A DNA stretch of 64,000 nt, taken from contig NZ_BSQG01000005.1 in NCBI RefSeq assembly GCF_030268225.1, positions 186,001-250,000 on the forward strand. Direction: 5' to 3'. Source of the stretch: Nocardiopsis ansamitocini (GTDB lineage Bacteria; Actinomycetota; Actinomycetes; Streptosporangiales; Streptosporangiaceae). The translations under genes and the position numbers were made by a program. Shown piece after piece: positions 1 to 9,691 of the stretch (position 1 is the first letter of the stretch; each line of letters opens with the position of its first letter). The notes under the pieces were generated by a model. That model was not told the DNA's origin and did no database searches. It saw only the letters and a list, made by a program, of their open reading frames with translations.

Positions 1-199
1 ACCCGACGGCGAAGGTGGCGAACGAGGCCATCAGACCGGTCATCGGGTCGATGCCCGCGGGGAAGAAGAGGGTGGCGAAGACCAGGCTGGCGGCGGTGGC
101 GTAGATGTAGAAGTCGAACCACTCGATGGTCGTTCCGACGAAGGCCGCGATGGCCGCACGTGCCGGGTGATCGGACGTGGGGGGAATGCGCTCAGACAT
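1..199 (-). CDS. MHS-family MFS transporter, N-terminal fragment
   Basis: Only the first 66 codons are inside the window; the gene continues past base 1. Translation begins MSERIPPTSDHPARAAIAAF and includes VGTTIEWFDFYIY, the first-helix signature of the metabolite:H+ symporter branch of the major facilitator superfamily (ShiA, KgtP and ProP relatives), which import shikimate, dicarboxylates or osmolytes with protons. The ATG at 199 has GGAGTTGCC just upstream. It is divergent from the PucR regulator at 405, which is therefore a candidate controller. The substrate cannot be assigned from this fragment. Confidence 0.85.
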   Translation of the reverse strand, partial: MSERIPPTSDHPARAAIAAFVGTTIEWFDFYIYATAASLVFATLFFPAGIDPMTGLMASFATFAVG

Positions 200-404
200 G
201 GCAACTCCGTGCGGGAATCGGTCCGGACCGGGCGAGCGGGGAGTCGTCCCTGCTCGCGAGCGGTTCGGCGTGGGACGAACGGGCGATGATGTGACGGTAG
301 ACACCCGCACAACGCAACGCGCAGGACGATCTCCACAGTCGGGCCCGTGACTAATGTGCAGTCCGCACAGTCAGCGGCGCCGACCGGAAGACAAGGGGGA
401 AGGG

Positions 405-1955
405 ATGACGCTGACGGTCCGCGGACTCGTGGCTCACGATGACCTGGAAGTGCGAGCGGTGGCCGGGACGTCGGGCCTGGACAACCCGATCCGCTGGGCG
501 CACGTGACCGAACTCGCCGATCCGGTGCGGTGGCTGCGTGGCGGCGAATTGGTGCTGACCGTGGGCCTGGGCCTTGGCGCCACTCCTGCCGAGCAACGCG
601 CCTACGTGGCCCGGCTGTCCGCTGCGGGCTGCGCCGGTCTGGGGGTCGCAGTGGACACCTGGTTGAGCGAGCTGCCCCCGGCCGTTCCCGAGGCGGCCGG
701 CGCGTGCGAACTTCCACTGTTGGTGGTGGAGGGCAGCACGCCCTTCATCGCGATCGTGGAAGCGGTTGCCGACCACTACGCCGCCGAACGGGTGGAGGCT
801 CAGCGCCAGGTCCTGGCGGCCCAGGACGCGATGGCGCGCGCCGCGCTGCGCTCGGGGCCCGCCGGGGTGCTGGGCGAGCTGGCCACGGCCACCGGCGGAC
901 AGGCGCTGCTCTTGGACCGCAACGGCATGACCGCCTCGACCGCGCCCGCGGGCGAACCCGCATGGCACGCGGCGGCTCGCTCAGCGCTGGTACTGGACGG
1001 CTCACGACCGCGCGGGATGACCGTGCTCGCGGACGGCGCGGCCAGTGTGCTGTTGCAGAGCCTCGGGGCGAGCGGTACCACGCTGGGCTGGCTGGGGCTG
1101 CGCTGCGCGTCGCCCGTCTCCACCCACACCCGGATGCTGGCCAACCACGCGGCGTCCCTGCTGGCGGTGGACCTGCTGCATTCGCGTGACGCGCGGCGCG
1201 CGCTGCACCACCAGCGGGCGCCGCTGCTCCGTGCGCTGATCGAAGGCTCCACGGCGACGGAGGAACTGACCACCCGGCTTCTGCCGCTGCCGGTGGGACC
1301 GCTCGAAGTGGCCTACTATCCCGGTGACGACCCCGCCCGGTTGCTGGACGCGGCCGCGGACGCGCTGCCCGACGTCCTCGGCGACACCACCGGCACCGAA
1401 CGCGTAGCCATGTGCGCCCTGGGCGCGGGCCTGGTGGTGGTCCTGCCCGACACCAGTGGGACGGGCCCCCGGGTCGGCGAACGGCTCCTCGGAGTGCTGT
1501 CGGCAGCCGCGGGAGCGGAACGGTCGGCCGGGGCGTGCGGGGCACGGGGGCCGTCCGGGATACGCGAGGCGGTTGCGCGTGCCCGACACGCCGCAACGAC
1601 GGGACGCGGGTACCGCAACACCGACGACGCCGACTCCTGGTCCGTACTGCGGGGAGCCATCGACCCTGCCGCCGAGCGGGAGTTCACCCGCTCGGTCCTG
1701 GGCGCCCTTCAGGAACACGACACGCGCAATGGCGCCGACCTGGTGCACACCCTGCGGCACTACCTCGACAACGGGGCAGGGATCGAGGCGACAGCGCGGG
1801 ACCTCGGCGTGCACCGCAACACGCTTCGGACCCGGTTGCGCACCGCCGAGCGGGTCATGGGCCGCTCGCTGGACTCGCCCAGGCACCGCCTGGAGCTCGC
1901 CCTGGCCATGGAGCTGTCCCCCGATCCCGACCACACCGGTGAGGATCTGGAGTAA
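405..1955 (+). CDS. PucR-family transcriptional regulator
   Basis: About 516 residues with an N-terminal PucR-type sensor region (LTVRGLVAHDDLEVRAVAGT, then WAHVTELADPVRWLRGGELVLT), a degenerate GGDEF-like middle, and a C-terminal PucR helix-turn-helix near the end (YLDNGAGIEATARDLGVHRNTLRTRL). The family regulates purine, amino-acid or other catabolic genes in response to metabolites. I place the start at ATG 405 because AAGGGGGAAGG lies directly upstream; an in-frame GTG at 354 lacks a ribosome site. It is divergent from the MHS transporter, so local control of that transporter is a reasonable inference. Its stop lies 4 bp from the convergent dop stop. Confidence 0.9.
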   Translation: MTLTVRGLVAHDDLEVRAVAGTSGLDNPIRWAHVTELADPVRWLRGGELVLTVGLGLGATPAEQRAYVARLSAAGCAGLGVAVDTWLSELPPAVPEAAGACELPLLVVEGSTPFIAIVEAVADHYAAERVEAQRQVLAAQDAMARAALRSGPAGVLGELATATGGQALLLDRNGMTASTAPAGEPAWHAAARSALVLDGSRPRGMTVLADGAASVLLQSLGASGTTLGWLGLRCASPVSTHTRMLANHAASLLAVDLLHSRDARRALHHQRAPLLRALIEGSTATEELTTRLLPLPVGPLEVAYYPGDDPARLLDAAADALPDVLGDTTGTERVAMCALGAGLVVVLPDTSGTGPRVGERLLGVLSAAAGAERSAGACGARGPSGIREAVARARHAATTGRGYRNTDDADSWSVLRGAIDPAAEREFTRSVLGALQEHDTRNGADLVHTLRHYLDNGAGIEATARDLGVHRNTLRTRLRTAERVMGRSLDSPRHRLELALAMELSPDPDHTGEDLE

Positions 1956-1959
1956 CCCG

Positions 1960-3480
1960 CTACCGTCGCTCTCCGCCGAGGGCCGCCAGCAGGTCCGCCG
2001 CGGTGGCCGACCGGTCCAGCAACGCCCCGACGTGCTCCTTGGTGCCGCGCAGCGGCTCGAGGGTCGGCACGCGTTGCAGCGAGTCGGTGCCGGGGATGTC
2101 GAAGATGACGGAGTCCCAGGAGGCCGCGGCGACGGAATCGGCGTACTTGGCCAGGCAGCGGCCCCGGAAGTAGGCGCGGGTGTCGGTGGGCGGTTCGGTG
2201 ATGGCGAGTTCGACCTCGGCCTCGTCGAGCAGTCGCTGCATCCGTCCCCGGGCCACGAGGCGGTTGTAGAGCCCCTTGTCCTCGCGGACGTCGGAGTACT
2301 GCAGGTCCACGAGTTGGAGGCGGTGATGGTCCCAGTCGATGCCGTCGCGGGAGCGGTATCCCTCCAAGATCTTGAGTTTGGCGACCCAGTCGAGCTGGTC
2401 GGCCAGGCGCATGGGGTCCTCGGCCAGGGTTGCGAGGACGGCCTCCCAGCGGTCGAGGACGTCGGCGGTGTCGGGGTCGACGTCGGAGCCGAAACGATCC
2501 TCGACGTACTTGCGGGCCTGTTCCAGGTACTCGCCCTGCAACTGCAGCGCGGTCATCTTGCGACCGTCGCGCAGCCTGGCCGCGTGGGTGAGCGTGGGGT
2601 CGTGGGAGATCGCGCGGAGATCGGCCACGGGGGTCTCCAGCGACAGGTCACCGCTGAGGAAGCGGTCCTCGATCATGGCGAGCACGATCGCGGTGGTACC
2701 GGCCTTGAGATAGGTCGAGATCTCGCTCATGTTGGCGTCGCCGATGATGACGTGCAGACGACGGTACTTGTCGGGGTCGGAGTGCGGCTCGTCGCGGGTA
2801 TTGATGATGGGCCGCTTGAGCGTGGTCTCCAGACCGACCTCGACCTCGAAGAAGTCGGCGCGCTGGCTGATCTGGAACCCCGCGTCGCGCCCGTCCGCGC
2901 CGATGCCGACCCGTCCCGCGCCGCACACGACCTGACGGGAGACGAAGAACGGGATGAGGTTGCGCACGATCTCGGCGAAGGGCGTGGCCCGCTGCATCAG
3001 GTAGTTCTCGTGGGTGCCGTACGAGGCGCCCTTGTTGTCGGTGTTGTTCTTGTACAGCTGGATGGGCTCGACAGTGGGAATGGCCGAGGCGCGCCGGGCC
3101 GCGTCGGCCATGACGCGCTCCCCCGCCTTGTCCCACAGCACCGCGTCACGCGGACCGGTGACCTCGGGCGCGGAGTACTCGGGGTGGGCGTGGTCGACGT
3201 AGAGCCGCGCGCCGTTGGTGAGGATGACGTTGGCCAACCCCAGGTCCTCATCGGTGAGCTGGGTGGGGTCGGCGACTTCTCGGGCGAGATCGAAGCCGCG
3301 GGCGTCGCGGAGCGGGTTCTCCTCCTCGAAATCCCATCGGGCCTTGCGGGCCCGGGCCGCCGAAGCCGCCAGGTAGGCGTTGACCACCTGAGTGGAGGTC
3401 ACCATCGCATTGGCACCGGGGTTGCCGGGCACGGAGATGCCGTACTCGGTCTCGATGCCCATAATCCGCCGCACAGTCAT
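1960..3480 (-). CDS. dop: Dop, Pup deamidase/depupylase
   Basis: 506 residues. Dop deamidates the C-terminal Gln of the ubiquitin-like protein Pup to Glu and also removes Pup from substrates; it is an ATP-dependent carboxylate-amine ligase fold enzyme paralogous to PafA. The start [16 protein letters not shown], the [14 protein letters not shown] stretch carrying the catalytic Asp, and the Dop-specific loop (about residues 40-65, rich in Arg/Glu) separate it from PafA. In most actinobacteria pup, prcB and prcA follow directly, but here only 4 bp separate its stop from the convergent PucR gene. No Shine-Dalgarno precedes the ATG; GATAACCT about 8 bases upstream suggests a leaderless transcript. 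Confidence 0.95.
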   Translation of the reverse strand: MTVRRIMGIETEYGISVPGNPGANAMVTSTQVVNAYLAASAARARKARWDFEEENPLRDARGFDLAREVADPTQLTDEDLGLANVILTNGARLYVDHAHPEYSAPEVTGPRDAVLWDKAGERVMADAARRASAIPTVEPIQLYKNNTDNKGASYGTHENYLMQRATPFAEIVRNLIPFFVSRQVVCGAGRVGIGADGRDAGFQISQRADFFEVEVGLETTLKRPIINTRDEPHSDPDKYRRLHVIIGDANMSEISTYLKAGTTAIVLAMIEDRFLSGDLSLETPVADLRAISHDPTLTHAARLRDGRKMTALQLQGEYLEQARKYVEDRFGSDVDPDTADVLDRWEAVLATLAEDPMRLADQLDWVAKLKILEGYRSRDGIDWDHHRLQLVDLQYSDVREDKGLYNRLVARGRMQRLLDEAEVELAITEPPTDTRAYFRGRCLAKYADSVAAASWDSVIFDIPGTDSLQRVPTLEPLRGTKEHVGALLDRSATAADLLAALGGERR

Positions 3481-3683
3481 AGGTTGAGGTTATCCAGCGG
3501 ACACCGTTTTGGAACGTCGTGTCGCCGATTGTGCTCTAACAGCCGCGCTGCGTCCGCGGGTCGGGTGCGGCGCCCAGGGCCCGAAAAGAGCCGGGACCAC
3601 TCCGCCACAGCACCGTGACCTGCACGGCTGCCGCCGCCCCGGAGCGTGGTGGCACGACGGGGCGGCGACAGGGCCCGGGCTGC

Positions 3684-4244
3684 TCAGTCTGCCTGGGCGA
3701 TGACCTCTTCGTGGACGGCGACCTGGTCCTCCTGGGTCGCCTGTTCCCCAAGCGCGGTGCTGAAGACGAGGATCTCCTCGGTGCGGCTGGTCAGCGAGCC
3801 CGCGTCGGCCCGGTACACGGCTTCCTCGCCCAGTCCGGCAACCTCCGTCTGGGCCGAGCCGGCCAGGCGCAGCTCGGAGAAGACGGGGTCGTGGGGATAG
3901 ACGTCGAGCATGTAGCCGCCGGTGGCACCCATCCAGCCGCAGTGCAGGCCCGGGAAACGATCGTGTGCCTGACCTGCGGCGGCCTCGGCGTCAGCGGGCA
4001 TCTCGAACTCGGCGGGGTCGTTGAACCACTCCTCCGACAGTTCCATGTCCGTGACGGCACCGTCGAGGGCGGGCGCGGCCTCGACAAGGCCGGCGCACGT
4101 CTCGGGCAGCGGCCACGTGCTGGCCTCAGGACTCTGTCCGGCAGCGTCGGGGGCGGCGGAGGAGGTATCCGGTTCGTCTGCTGCGGCACAGCCCACGAGC
4201 AGGACGAGAGCGCACAGGGTCAGGGATGGGGGGATGACGCGCAT
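3684..4244 (-). CDS. DUF3558-like lipoprotein, copy 2
   Basis: A 186-residue secreted lipoprotein. The signal peptide has a lipobox LVGC at about residues 15-18, followed by an acidic linker and a domain with TCAGLVEAAPAL, a Cys-Trp pair (HCGWMG) and GLGEEAVYR. These resemble the DUF3558 family of actinobacterial lipoproteins, whose function is unknown. Start chosen at ATG 4244 because CTGGAG lies 7 bases upstream; a longer frame to 4277 would add residues before the signal peptide. It shares the layout and several motifs with the gene at 4388-4942, so the two look like a tandem duplication that has diverged. Both lie between arc and dop on the same strand. Confidence 0.8.
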   Translation of the reverse strand: MRVIPPSLTLCALVLLVGCAAADEPDTSSAAPDAAGQSPEASTWPLPETCAGLVEAAPALDGAVTDMELSEEWFNDPAEFEMPADAEAAAGQAHDRFPGLHCGWMGATGGYMLDVYPHDPVFSELRLAGSAQTEVAGLGEEAVYRADAGSLTSRTEEILVFSTALGEQATQEDQVAVHEEVIAQAD

Positions 4245-4387
4245 GGGTACTCCAGGTGATAGCGGGGCGGGGAGCACCGCTCGGGGCGACCCGGGGCATG
4301 CGCTCCCTGAGCCACCGGATAGTACCGGTTCGGCTGCCCTGCGCCACCCCTGCTGCTCATCGACTTGGCGCGTACCGCAGGGGTGGC

Positions 4388-4942
4388 CTATTCGGCTGCC
4401 AGGATGTCGGTGTGCAGGGCCGTCAGCTCCGCACGCCCCAGGCCGAGTTCGTAGGTGGTGGCGAAGACGAGGGTCCGACCCGAACGGCTGACCATGGAAT
4501 GCATGCCGTTGCGTTCGCGGTGCAGGGCCTCCTCGCCCAGACCGGTCACCTCGGTACCGTCTCCGGCGCCCTCGGGGTCGAAACGGTGCTCCGACCAGAA
4601 CGGCTCGTCAGGGAACACCTCCACGACGAGGGAGGCGACCTCTCCGCCCTGCCAGGAGCAGACCAGGCCCGGCAGGGACTCCATGTCCTGTCCGATCAGC
4701 TCCTGCTCGTCGGCGGGCAGCGAGAACTCGGCGGGATCGTTGAACTGGTCGATGAGCGGGTCCAGCCCGGCCACCGCGTCGCCCAGCGCCGGAGCCTGCT
4801 GCGCGAGACCCGCGCAGTCCTCGGGCAGCGTCCACCCGCGGGCGGCGTCCTGATCCGTCTCCTGCGAGCCGTCGCCGGCGGAGCAGCCGGCGAGCAGGGC
4901 GAGGCAGAAGGCGGTGGCGGCAAAGAGTACTGCGCGGTGCAT
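4388..4942 (-). CDS. DUF3558-like lipoprotein, copy 1
   Basis: A 184-residue predicted lipoprotein with lipobox LAGC at about residues 16-19. The mature part contains DCAGLAQQAPAL, FNDPAEFSLPAD, VCSWQGG and GLGEEALHRER. The same blocks occur in the gene at 3684 (CAGL, FNDPAEFEMPAD, HCGWMG, GLGEEAVYR), showing common origin. Start set at ATG 4942, where AGGAG lies 9 bases upstream. Function unknown; family resemblance to DUF3558 is my reading of the motifs. A 143-bp gap to the next lipoprotein means the two may be transcribed separately. The 306 bp upstream (4943-5248) contain no gene, only the two hairpins listed separately and this gene's leader. Confidence 0.8.
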   Translation of the reverse strand: MHRAVLFAATAFCLALLAGCSAGDGSQETDQDAARGWTLPEDCAGLAQQAPALGDAVAGLDPLIDQFNDPAEFSLPADEQELIGQDMESLPGLVCSWQGGEVASLVVEVFPDEPFWSEHRFDPEGAGDGTEVTGLGEEALHRERNGMHSMVSRSGRTLVFATTYELGLGRAELTALHTDILAAE

Positions 4943-5086
4943 GTGGGAGAACTCCTGAAGGTGGGGGAGGCTCGGAACGCTCCGGAGGCGCCCCTCCGGG
5001 GCCACGTGCCCGCAGGCCCGCGCCCGGCTGCGGCCCCGGGCCGTGCGAGATGGCCGACCCTACACCAACGCCCCTGGTCGTTCCGG

Positions 5087-5120
5087 GGTTCCCCTCGGGA
5101 CGGCAGGCCCGAGGGGAACC
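5087..5120. terminator. Perfect 13-bp GC-rich hairpin
   Basis: GGTTCCCCTCGGG at 5087-5099 pairs perfectly with CCCGAGGGGAACC at 5108-5120 across an 8-base loop. It lies in the gap between arc (ends 5249) and the lipoprotein gene. There is no clear U-tract on either strand, so it could be a terminator or an mRNA-stabilising stem. Confidence 0.55.
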
Positions 5121-5189
5121 GGGGGCTTGCTTGTCCGCTCCTCTCGCCCCGGGACGATCGCGCAACCGTGACGAACGGGAAGAACGAGG

Positions 5190-5228
5190 ACGACGGGGAG
5201 CCACCGGTGGCCGGCAGGTCCCCGTCGT
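5190..5228 (-). terminator. Terminator-like hairpin after arc
   Basis: ACGACGGGGA (5190-5199) and TCCCCGTCGT (5219-5228) form a 10-bp stem beginning about 20 bases after the arc stop on the minus strand. Together with the second hairpin at 5087 it suggests arc transcription ends before the lipoprotein genes. Confidence 0.55.
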
Positions 5229-5248
5229 TCTTTCGGTGAAGCGCGTTC

Positions 5249-7003
5249 CTACAGGTACTGGCCGGTGTTGGCCACGGTGTCGATGGACCGGCCGGAGTCG
5301 GCGCCCTTCTTACCCGAGACCAGCGTCCGGATGTAGACGATGCGCTCGCCCTTCTTGCCGGAGATGCGCGCCCAGTCGTCGGGGTTGGTGGTGTTGGGCA
5401 GGTCCTCGTTCTCGGCGAACTCGTCCACGCACGCCTGGAGCAGGTGGGCGACCCGCAGCCCGCGCGCGCCGACTTCCAGGAAGTCCTTGATCGCCATCTT
5501 CTTGCCGCGGTCCACGATGTTCTGGATCATCGCGCCGGAGTTGAAGTCCTTGAAGTACAGGACCTCCTTGTCGCCGTTGGCGTAGGTGACCTCCAGGAAG
5601 CGGTTCTCCTCGGTCTCGCCGTACATCCGCTCCACGACGCGCTGGATCATGGCGTTGACGGTCTCGGCCGCAGAACCGCTGTGTTCGGCGAGGTCGTCGG
5701 GGTGCAGCGGAAGGTCGTCGACGATGTACTTGGCGAAGATGTCGCGGGCCGCTTCGGCGTCGGGACGCTCGATCTTGATCTTGACGTCGAGTCGCCCCGG
5801 ACGCAGGATCGCCGGGTCGATCATGTCCTCGCGGTTGGAGGCGCCGATGACGATGACGTTCTCCAGGCCCTCGACACCGTCGATCTCACTGAGCAGCTGG
5901 GGCACGATCGTGTTCTCGACATCGCTGGAAACACCCGAGCCGCGCGTGCGGAAGATCGAGTCCATCTCGTCGAAGAACACGATGACCGGGGTGCCTTCGC
6001 TGGCCTTCTCCCGCGCACGCTGGAAGACCAAGCGGATGTGCCGCTCGGTCTCGCCGACGTACTTGTTGAGCAGCTCCGGACCCTTGATGTTGAGGAAGAA
6101 GCTCTTGCCCGCGTCCTGGCCGGTGCGCTCCGCCACCTGCTTCGCCAGGGAGTTGGCCACCGCCTTGGCGATGAGCGTCTTGCCGCAGCCGGGCGGACCG
6201 TAGAGCAGGACGCCCTTGGGCGGACGCAGTTTGTGTTCGTAGAACAGGTCTTTGTGCAGGTAGGGAAGCTCGACCGCGTCGCGGATCAGTTCGATCTGAC
6301 CACCGAGGCCACCGATGTCGCTGTAGGCGATGTCGGGGACCTCTTCGAGGACCAGCTCCTCCACCTCGGACTTGGGGATGCGCTCGTAGACGTAGCCCGA
6401 ACGCGACTCCAACAGCAGCGAGTCGCCCACGCGCACCGGCTGGTCGCGCAGCGGCTCGGCCAGTCGAACGATCTTCTCTTCGTCGTGGTTGGAGATGACC
6501 AGGGCACGCTCGCCGTCCTCAAGGAGCTCCTTGAGCATGACGACCTCACCGATCGTCTCGTAGGAGGCCGCCTCGACGATGTTGAACGCCTCGTTGAGCA
6601 TGACCTCCTGCCCCGGCCGCAGGGTGTCGAGATCGACCGAGGGACTCACGTTGACCCGCATCTTGCGGCCGTTGGTGAAGATCTCGACAGTCTCGTCGTC
6701 ACGGGCCTCAAGGAAGACCCCGAAGCCTGACGGCGGCTGCGCCAGCCGGTCGACCTCCTCCTTGAGCGCCACGATCTGGTCGCGCGCCTCCTTCAGCGTC
6801 GCCACCAGGCGCTCGTTCTGACCGTTGGTCGCAGCCAGGCTGGCCTGGGCCTCCCGGAGTCGGTCCTCGAGCAACCGTACGTGCCGAGGGGAATCGGCGA
6901 GTTTGCGCCGCAGGACGCCCAGTTCCTGCTCCAAGTAGGAGACCTGGGCCACGAGCTCCTCACGGTCGCGCTCTGCCTGACGCTCGTCGTCGCGATCGGC
7001 CAC
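5249..7003 (-). CDS. arc: ARC/Mpa proteasome-associated AAA ATPase
   Basis: The hexameric ATPase that recognises pupylated proteins, unfolds them and feeds them to the 20S proteasome. About 584 residues: N-terminal coiled coil (residues ~10-75), OB domain, then one AAA module with Walker A GPPGCGKT and Walker B FFDEMDS. The C-terminus ends GQYL, the tail that docks into the proteasome alpha ring. Start chosen at GTG 7003, which has GGGAGG 8 bases upstream; a GTG at 7012 would abut the ribosome site. It lies downstream of trmI on the same strand, as in many actinobacteria. Unusually, two lipoprotein genes lie between it and dop, and the proteasome subunits are not in the window. Confidence 0.95.
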   Translation of the reverse strand: MADRDDERQAERDREELVAQVSYLEQELGVLRRKLADSPRHVRLLEDRLREAQASLAATNGQNERLVATLKEARDQIVALKEEVDRLAQPPSGFGVFLEARDDETVEIFTNGRKMRVNVSPSVDLDTLRPGQEVMLNEAFNIVEAASYETIGEVVMLKELLEDGERALVISNHDEEKIVRLAEPLRDQPVRVGDSLLLESRSGYVYERIPKSEVEELVLEEVPDIAYSDIGGLGGQIELIRDAVELPYLHKDLFYEHKLRPPKGVLLYGPPGCGKTLIAKAVANSLAKQVAERTGQDAGKSFFLNIKGPELLNKYVGETERHIRLVFQRAREKASEGTPVIVFFDEMDSIFRTRGSGVSSDVENTIVPQLLSEIDGVEGLENVIVIGASNREDMIDPAILRPGRLDVKIKIERPDAEAARDIFAKYIVDDLPLHPDDLAEHSGSAAETVNAMIQRVVERMYGETEENRFLEVTYANGDKEVLYFKDFNSGAMIQNIVDRGKKMAIKDFLEVGARGLRVAHLLQACVDEFAENEDLPNTTNPDDWARISGKKGERIVYIRTLVSGKKGADSGRSIDTVANTGQYL

Positions 7004-7127
7004 GTCCGCCACCTCCCGTTAAGAGGAAAAACCTAATCGGGAGCCTACCTACCCGGGGCCCATTCCTAACCTGTCCTCGGCGGCCAGTGTCGAACCACTC
7101 GGTTTTTAATCGCGGATAAGACGAGCT

Positions 7128-7162
7128 CACCCTGCCGATCAGGGTGTTCTCGTAATGAGAAC
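7128..7162. promoter_or_regulatory. Two abutting inverted repeats between trmI and arc
   Basis: CACCCTG-ccgat-CAGGGTG spans 7128-7146 and GTTCTC-gtaat-GAGAAC spans 7146-7162, sharing one base; both have perfect arms and 5-base centres. They lie between trmI (ends 7182) and the arc start, within about 180 bp holding T-rich stretches. They could be operators for arc or a two-hairpin terminator of trmI; the lack of a U-tract leans slightly toward operators. Confidence 0.45.
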
Positions 7163-7181
7163 GTAACGTCCGGTCCCGGCC

Positions 7182-8165
7182 TTACTGTCCGTTTTCGGAG
7201 TTGACAGGAGGAGTCGCAGCGTCCGTGGCCGCGGCGTCCGGCGTCGCGGCGGGCTCCACCGAACCGGCAGCGGCGGCTTCAGGAGCGGACTGTGCGCGGT
7301 TCTTGGCGTACTCCTCGCCGTAGGAGCCCTTGGCGGGACGACGGCGGCGGTCCGGCGCGGTGGTGTCGTCGGCCAGACGACGGGCGGTGACCAGGAAACC
7401 GGTGTGGCCGATCATCCGGTGGTCGGGGCGCACGGCCAGGCCCTCGACGTGCCAGGTGCGCAGCATGGTCTCGAAGGAGTAGGGCTCGTAGAAGGAGCCG
7501 TGCTCGCGCAGCCCTTCGACGACCCTGGAAAGCTGGGTGGTGGTTGCGACGTAGACGCAGATGAGACCGCCGGGGACCATCGCCTTGGCAACGGCGTCCA
7601 GGCACTCCCAGGGGGCCAGCATGTCCAGGACCACCCGGTCGAAGTCGCCTTCGTCCAGGCTCTCCACCAGGTCGCCGACCGTCAGTTTCCAGGCGGGGTG
7701 CTCGGCCCCGAAGAAACGCTGGACGTTGGTACGCGCGATGTCGGCGAAATCGGCGCGACGCTCGTAGGAGGAGAGCAGGCCGTCATCCCCCACAGCGCGC
7801 AGCATCCAGCACGACAGCCCGCCCGATCCGACACCGGCCTCCAGCACGCGGGCGCCGGGAAAGATGTCGGCCTGCGCGACGATCTGTGCGGCGTCCTTGG
7901 GGTAGACGATGGTCGCGCCGCGCTTCATCGACAGGGTGAAGTCGGCCAACAGGGGGCGCAGCGCCACGTAGGCGGTCCCCGAACTGGCGGTGACCACGCT
8001 GCCCTCGGGGGCGCCGATCAGATCGTCGTGGTCCAGGCGGCCACGGTGCGTGTGGAACGCCGTCCCGGCGCGCAGGGTGATGGTGTGCATCCGCCCCTTG
8101 GGGTCGGTCAGCTGCACGATGTCGCCGTCCCCGAAGGGTCCGCGGCGGCCGTGGATGCCGGTCAC
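7182..8165 (-). CDS. trmI: tRNA (adenine-58-N1) methyltransferase TrmI
   Basis: A 327-residue SAM-dependent methyltransferase that makes m1A58 in the T-loop of tRNA. The N-terminal beta domain ([20 protein letters not shown]) is followed by a Rossmann fold with [21 protein letters not shown] as the SAM site and VVLDMLAPW as the catalytic motif. The C-terminal ~50 residues are an Ala/Pro-rich tail. The GTG at 8165 ([11 protein letters not shown]) matches the usual family start; the frame stays open much further upstream, but that part runs antisense to ppgK. The order trmI-arc is widely conserved in actinobacteria. Confidence 0.93.
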   Translation of the reverse strand: MTGIHGRRGPFGDGDIVQLTDPKGRMHTITLRAGTAFHTHRGRLDHDDLIGAPEGSVVTASSGTAYVALRPLLADFTLSMKRGATIVYPKDAAQIVAQADIFPGARVLEAGVGSGGLSCWMLRAVGDDGLLSSYERRADFADIARTNVQRFFGAEHPAWKLTVGDLVESLDEGDFDRVVLDMLAPWECLDAVAKAMVPGGLICVYVATTTQLSRVVEGLREHGSFYEPYSFETMLRTWHVEGLAVRPDHRMIGHTGFLVTARRLADDTTAPDRRRRPAKGSYGEEYAKNRAQSAPEAAAAGSVEPAATPDAAATDAATPPVNSENGQ

Positions 8166-8363
8166 TGATTTCTCGTCTCTGCGGTGTAGATCGTGTGCTT
8201 CTGGGCCGGTCGCCCAGCGTATCGGCCTTCGCGCACCCCCCGAAACGCGCAGGGGTGACGCGCCACACACTTCGCCCGGCGGGGGTTGGATACTGGTCGG
8301 ACGGCCTCGGAGTACCGGTGGCCAAGTGGCGGGTGTGGCCGACAGCAGAAGGGCATGAACTCG

Positions 8364-9137
8364 ATGGTGCAGCACGCGGTGCGGACCGGACTGGGAATCG
8401 ACATCGGCGGGAGCGGGATCAAGGGGGCCCCGGTGAACCTGGACACCGGGGAGTTCCTGGTGGAGCGGGTCAAGATCGCCACCCCGCAGCCCGCGACCCC
8501 CGAGGCGGTGGCCGAGGTGGTGGCCGAGATCGCCGCGCACTTCCCCCATCACGTGGATGCCGACTGCCCTCTGGGCGTCACGTTCCCCGCGGTGATCCAG
8601 CACGGGGTCGCGCGCAGCGCGGCCAACGTCGACCCGTCCTGGGTGGGCACCAATGTGGAGCACCTGCTGGCCAAGGCCACCGGGCGCCGGGTCTACGTCG
8701 TCAACGACGCCGACGCGGCAGCGGTGGCCGAGCACCGCTACGGGGCGGCTGCGGGAACCGAAGGAGTCGTACTGCTGACCACGCTGGGAACCGGAATCGG
8801 GACCGCGTTGCTGCTGGACGGCCGCCTGGTGCCCAACACCGAGTTCGGTCACCTGGAGATCGACGGGCACGACGCCGAGACCCGGGCTGCCTCCAGTGCC
8901 AAGGAGCGCGAGGACCTGTCCTACCAGCAGTGGGCCGAGGAACGCCTGCAGCGTTACTACTCGGTGGTGGAGGACCTGCTCTGGCCGGACCTGATCGTGG
9001 TCGGCGGCGGGGTGAGCCGCAAGGCCGACAAGTTCCTGCCGCACCTGCACCTGCGGGCGCCGATCGTCGCGGCTCAGCTGCGCAACACCGCCGGGATCGT
9101 CGGTGCCGCCGTCCTGGCCGCGGAGCAACTGGGCTGA
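8364..9137 (+). CDS. ppgK: Polyphosphate glucokinase PpgK
   Basis: A ROK-family cytosolic kinase that phosphorylates glucose using polyphosphate, and in many family members also ATP. Seen here: phosphate-binding [20 protein letters not shown] at the N-terminus, adenosine/phosphate loop [15 protein letters not shown], and the glucose-binding segment [11 protein letters not shown]. About 257 residues, typical length. ATG 8364 has AGAAGGG about 10 bases upstream; ATG 8355 is an alternative but nearly abuts that site. Divergent from trmI, with a perfect terminator hairpin just after the stop. Confidence 0.92.
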   Translation: MVQHAVRTGLGIDIGGSGIKGAPVNLDTGEFLVERVKIATPQPATPEAVAEVVAEIAAHFPHHVDADCPLGVTFPAVIQHGVARSAANVDPSWVGTNVEHLLAKATGRRVYVVNDADAAAVAEHRYGAAAGTEGVVLLTTLGTGIGTALLLDGRLVPNTEFGHLEIDGHDAETRAASSAKEREDLSYQQWAEERLQRYYSVVEDLLWPDLIVVGGGVSRKADKFLPHLHLRAPIVAAQLRNTAGIVGAAVLAAEQLG

Positions 9138-9155
9138 CGCACCGAAAAGACCACT

Positions 9156-9185
9156 GCCCGGCCGTGCCTCTCCCGACGGCCGGGC
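9156..9185 (+). terminator. Terminator after ppgK
   Basis: GCCCGGCCGT (9156-9165) and ACGGCCGGGC (9176-9185) form a perfect 10-bp stem with a 10-base loop, followed by GTTTCCCC. It begins 18 bases after the ppgK stop. Confidence 0.75.
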
Positions 9186-9273
9186 GTTTCCCCTCCCAGG
9201 GTGTGCGGTGCAACAGCCCGTCCTCCGCCACCAGAGGCGGGACCGGACCGGTCATACGTGCTCGGTGCGCCTG

Positions 9274-9654
9274 CTAGTTGGCGCGGGGGGTGAGCACTCC
9301 GAGGATGCGGCGCGCCGCAGCCGAGGAGTTGACTGCCGGGGTGAGCGGGCTCATGAACGGCACGGCCGGCTCTTCGTGCGAGGCACGCAGCCACCACCAC
9401 AGCCGGCCGCGGTGCGGACGCAGCACTGTGCGCTGAGTCCTCAGGGGCACACCCCAGATAGAGGACGGGTCGCGTAGAGTTGCGTCAATTGCGCCTATTT
9501 GGCCGTCCAGGGACGTCTCCAGCCCACACTCCTGCAGCCGCGCGTCGAGCGAGCGCAGAGCGGAGAGCCACAGCACGTCGTTGCGGCCGTAATCAATGTG
9601 CTGTCCGGATCCGGCCAGCGAAGGCATGCCCATTGGGGGTGTCTCGATGGTCAT
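9274..9654 (-). CDS. Hypothetical protein divergent from XRE regulator
   Basis: A 126-residue protein I do not recognise. It begins MTIETPPMGMPSLAGSGQHI, has a Trp/Arg patch (RGRLWWWLRAS) around residues 83-93, and ends in a small hydrophobic segment (ARRILGVLTPRAN). There is no signal peptide and no clear membrane helix. It is divergent from the XRE regulator at 9817, with a 162-bp intergenic region holding two palindromes. Small proteins paired with XRE regulators are frequent in actinomycetes (for example DUF397 pairs), but this sequence does not look like DUF397. Function unknown. Confidence 0.6.
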   Translation of the reverse strand: MTIETPPMGMPSLAGSGQHIDYGRNDVLWLSALRSLDARLQECGLETSLDGQIGAIDATLRDPSSIWGVPLRTQRTVLRPHRGRLWWWLRASHEEPAVPFMSPLTPAVNSSAAARRILGVLTPRAN

Positions 9655-9691
9655 TCACAGGTCCTATCCACTGGTGATTTCCCACGAAAAC

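Noticed and set aside
1956-1959. pup gene directly after dop
   Set aside because: Only 4 bp lie between the dop and PucR stops, and I found no short frame ending GGQ or GGE near dop or arc.
1456-3618. Long frame crossing PucR and antisense to dop
   Set aside because: Spans two real genes on different strands and has no domain; the dop and PucR matches are unambiguous.
8166-9128. N-terminal extension of trmI over ppgK
   Set aside because: The added residues lie antisense to the clear polyphosphate glucokinase gene and the usual TrmI start is at 8165.
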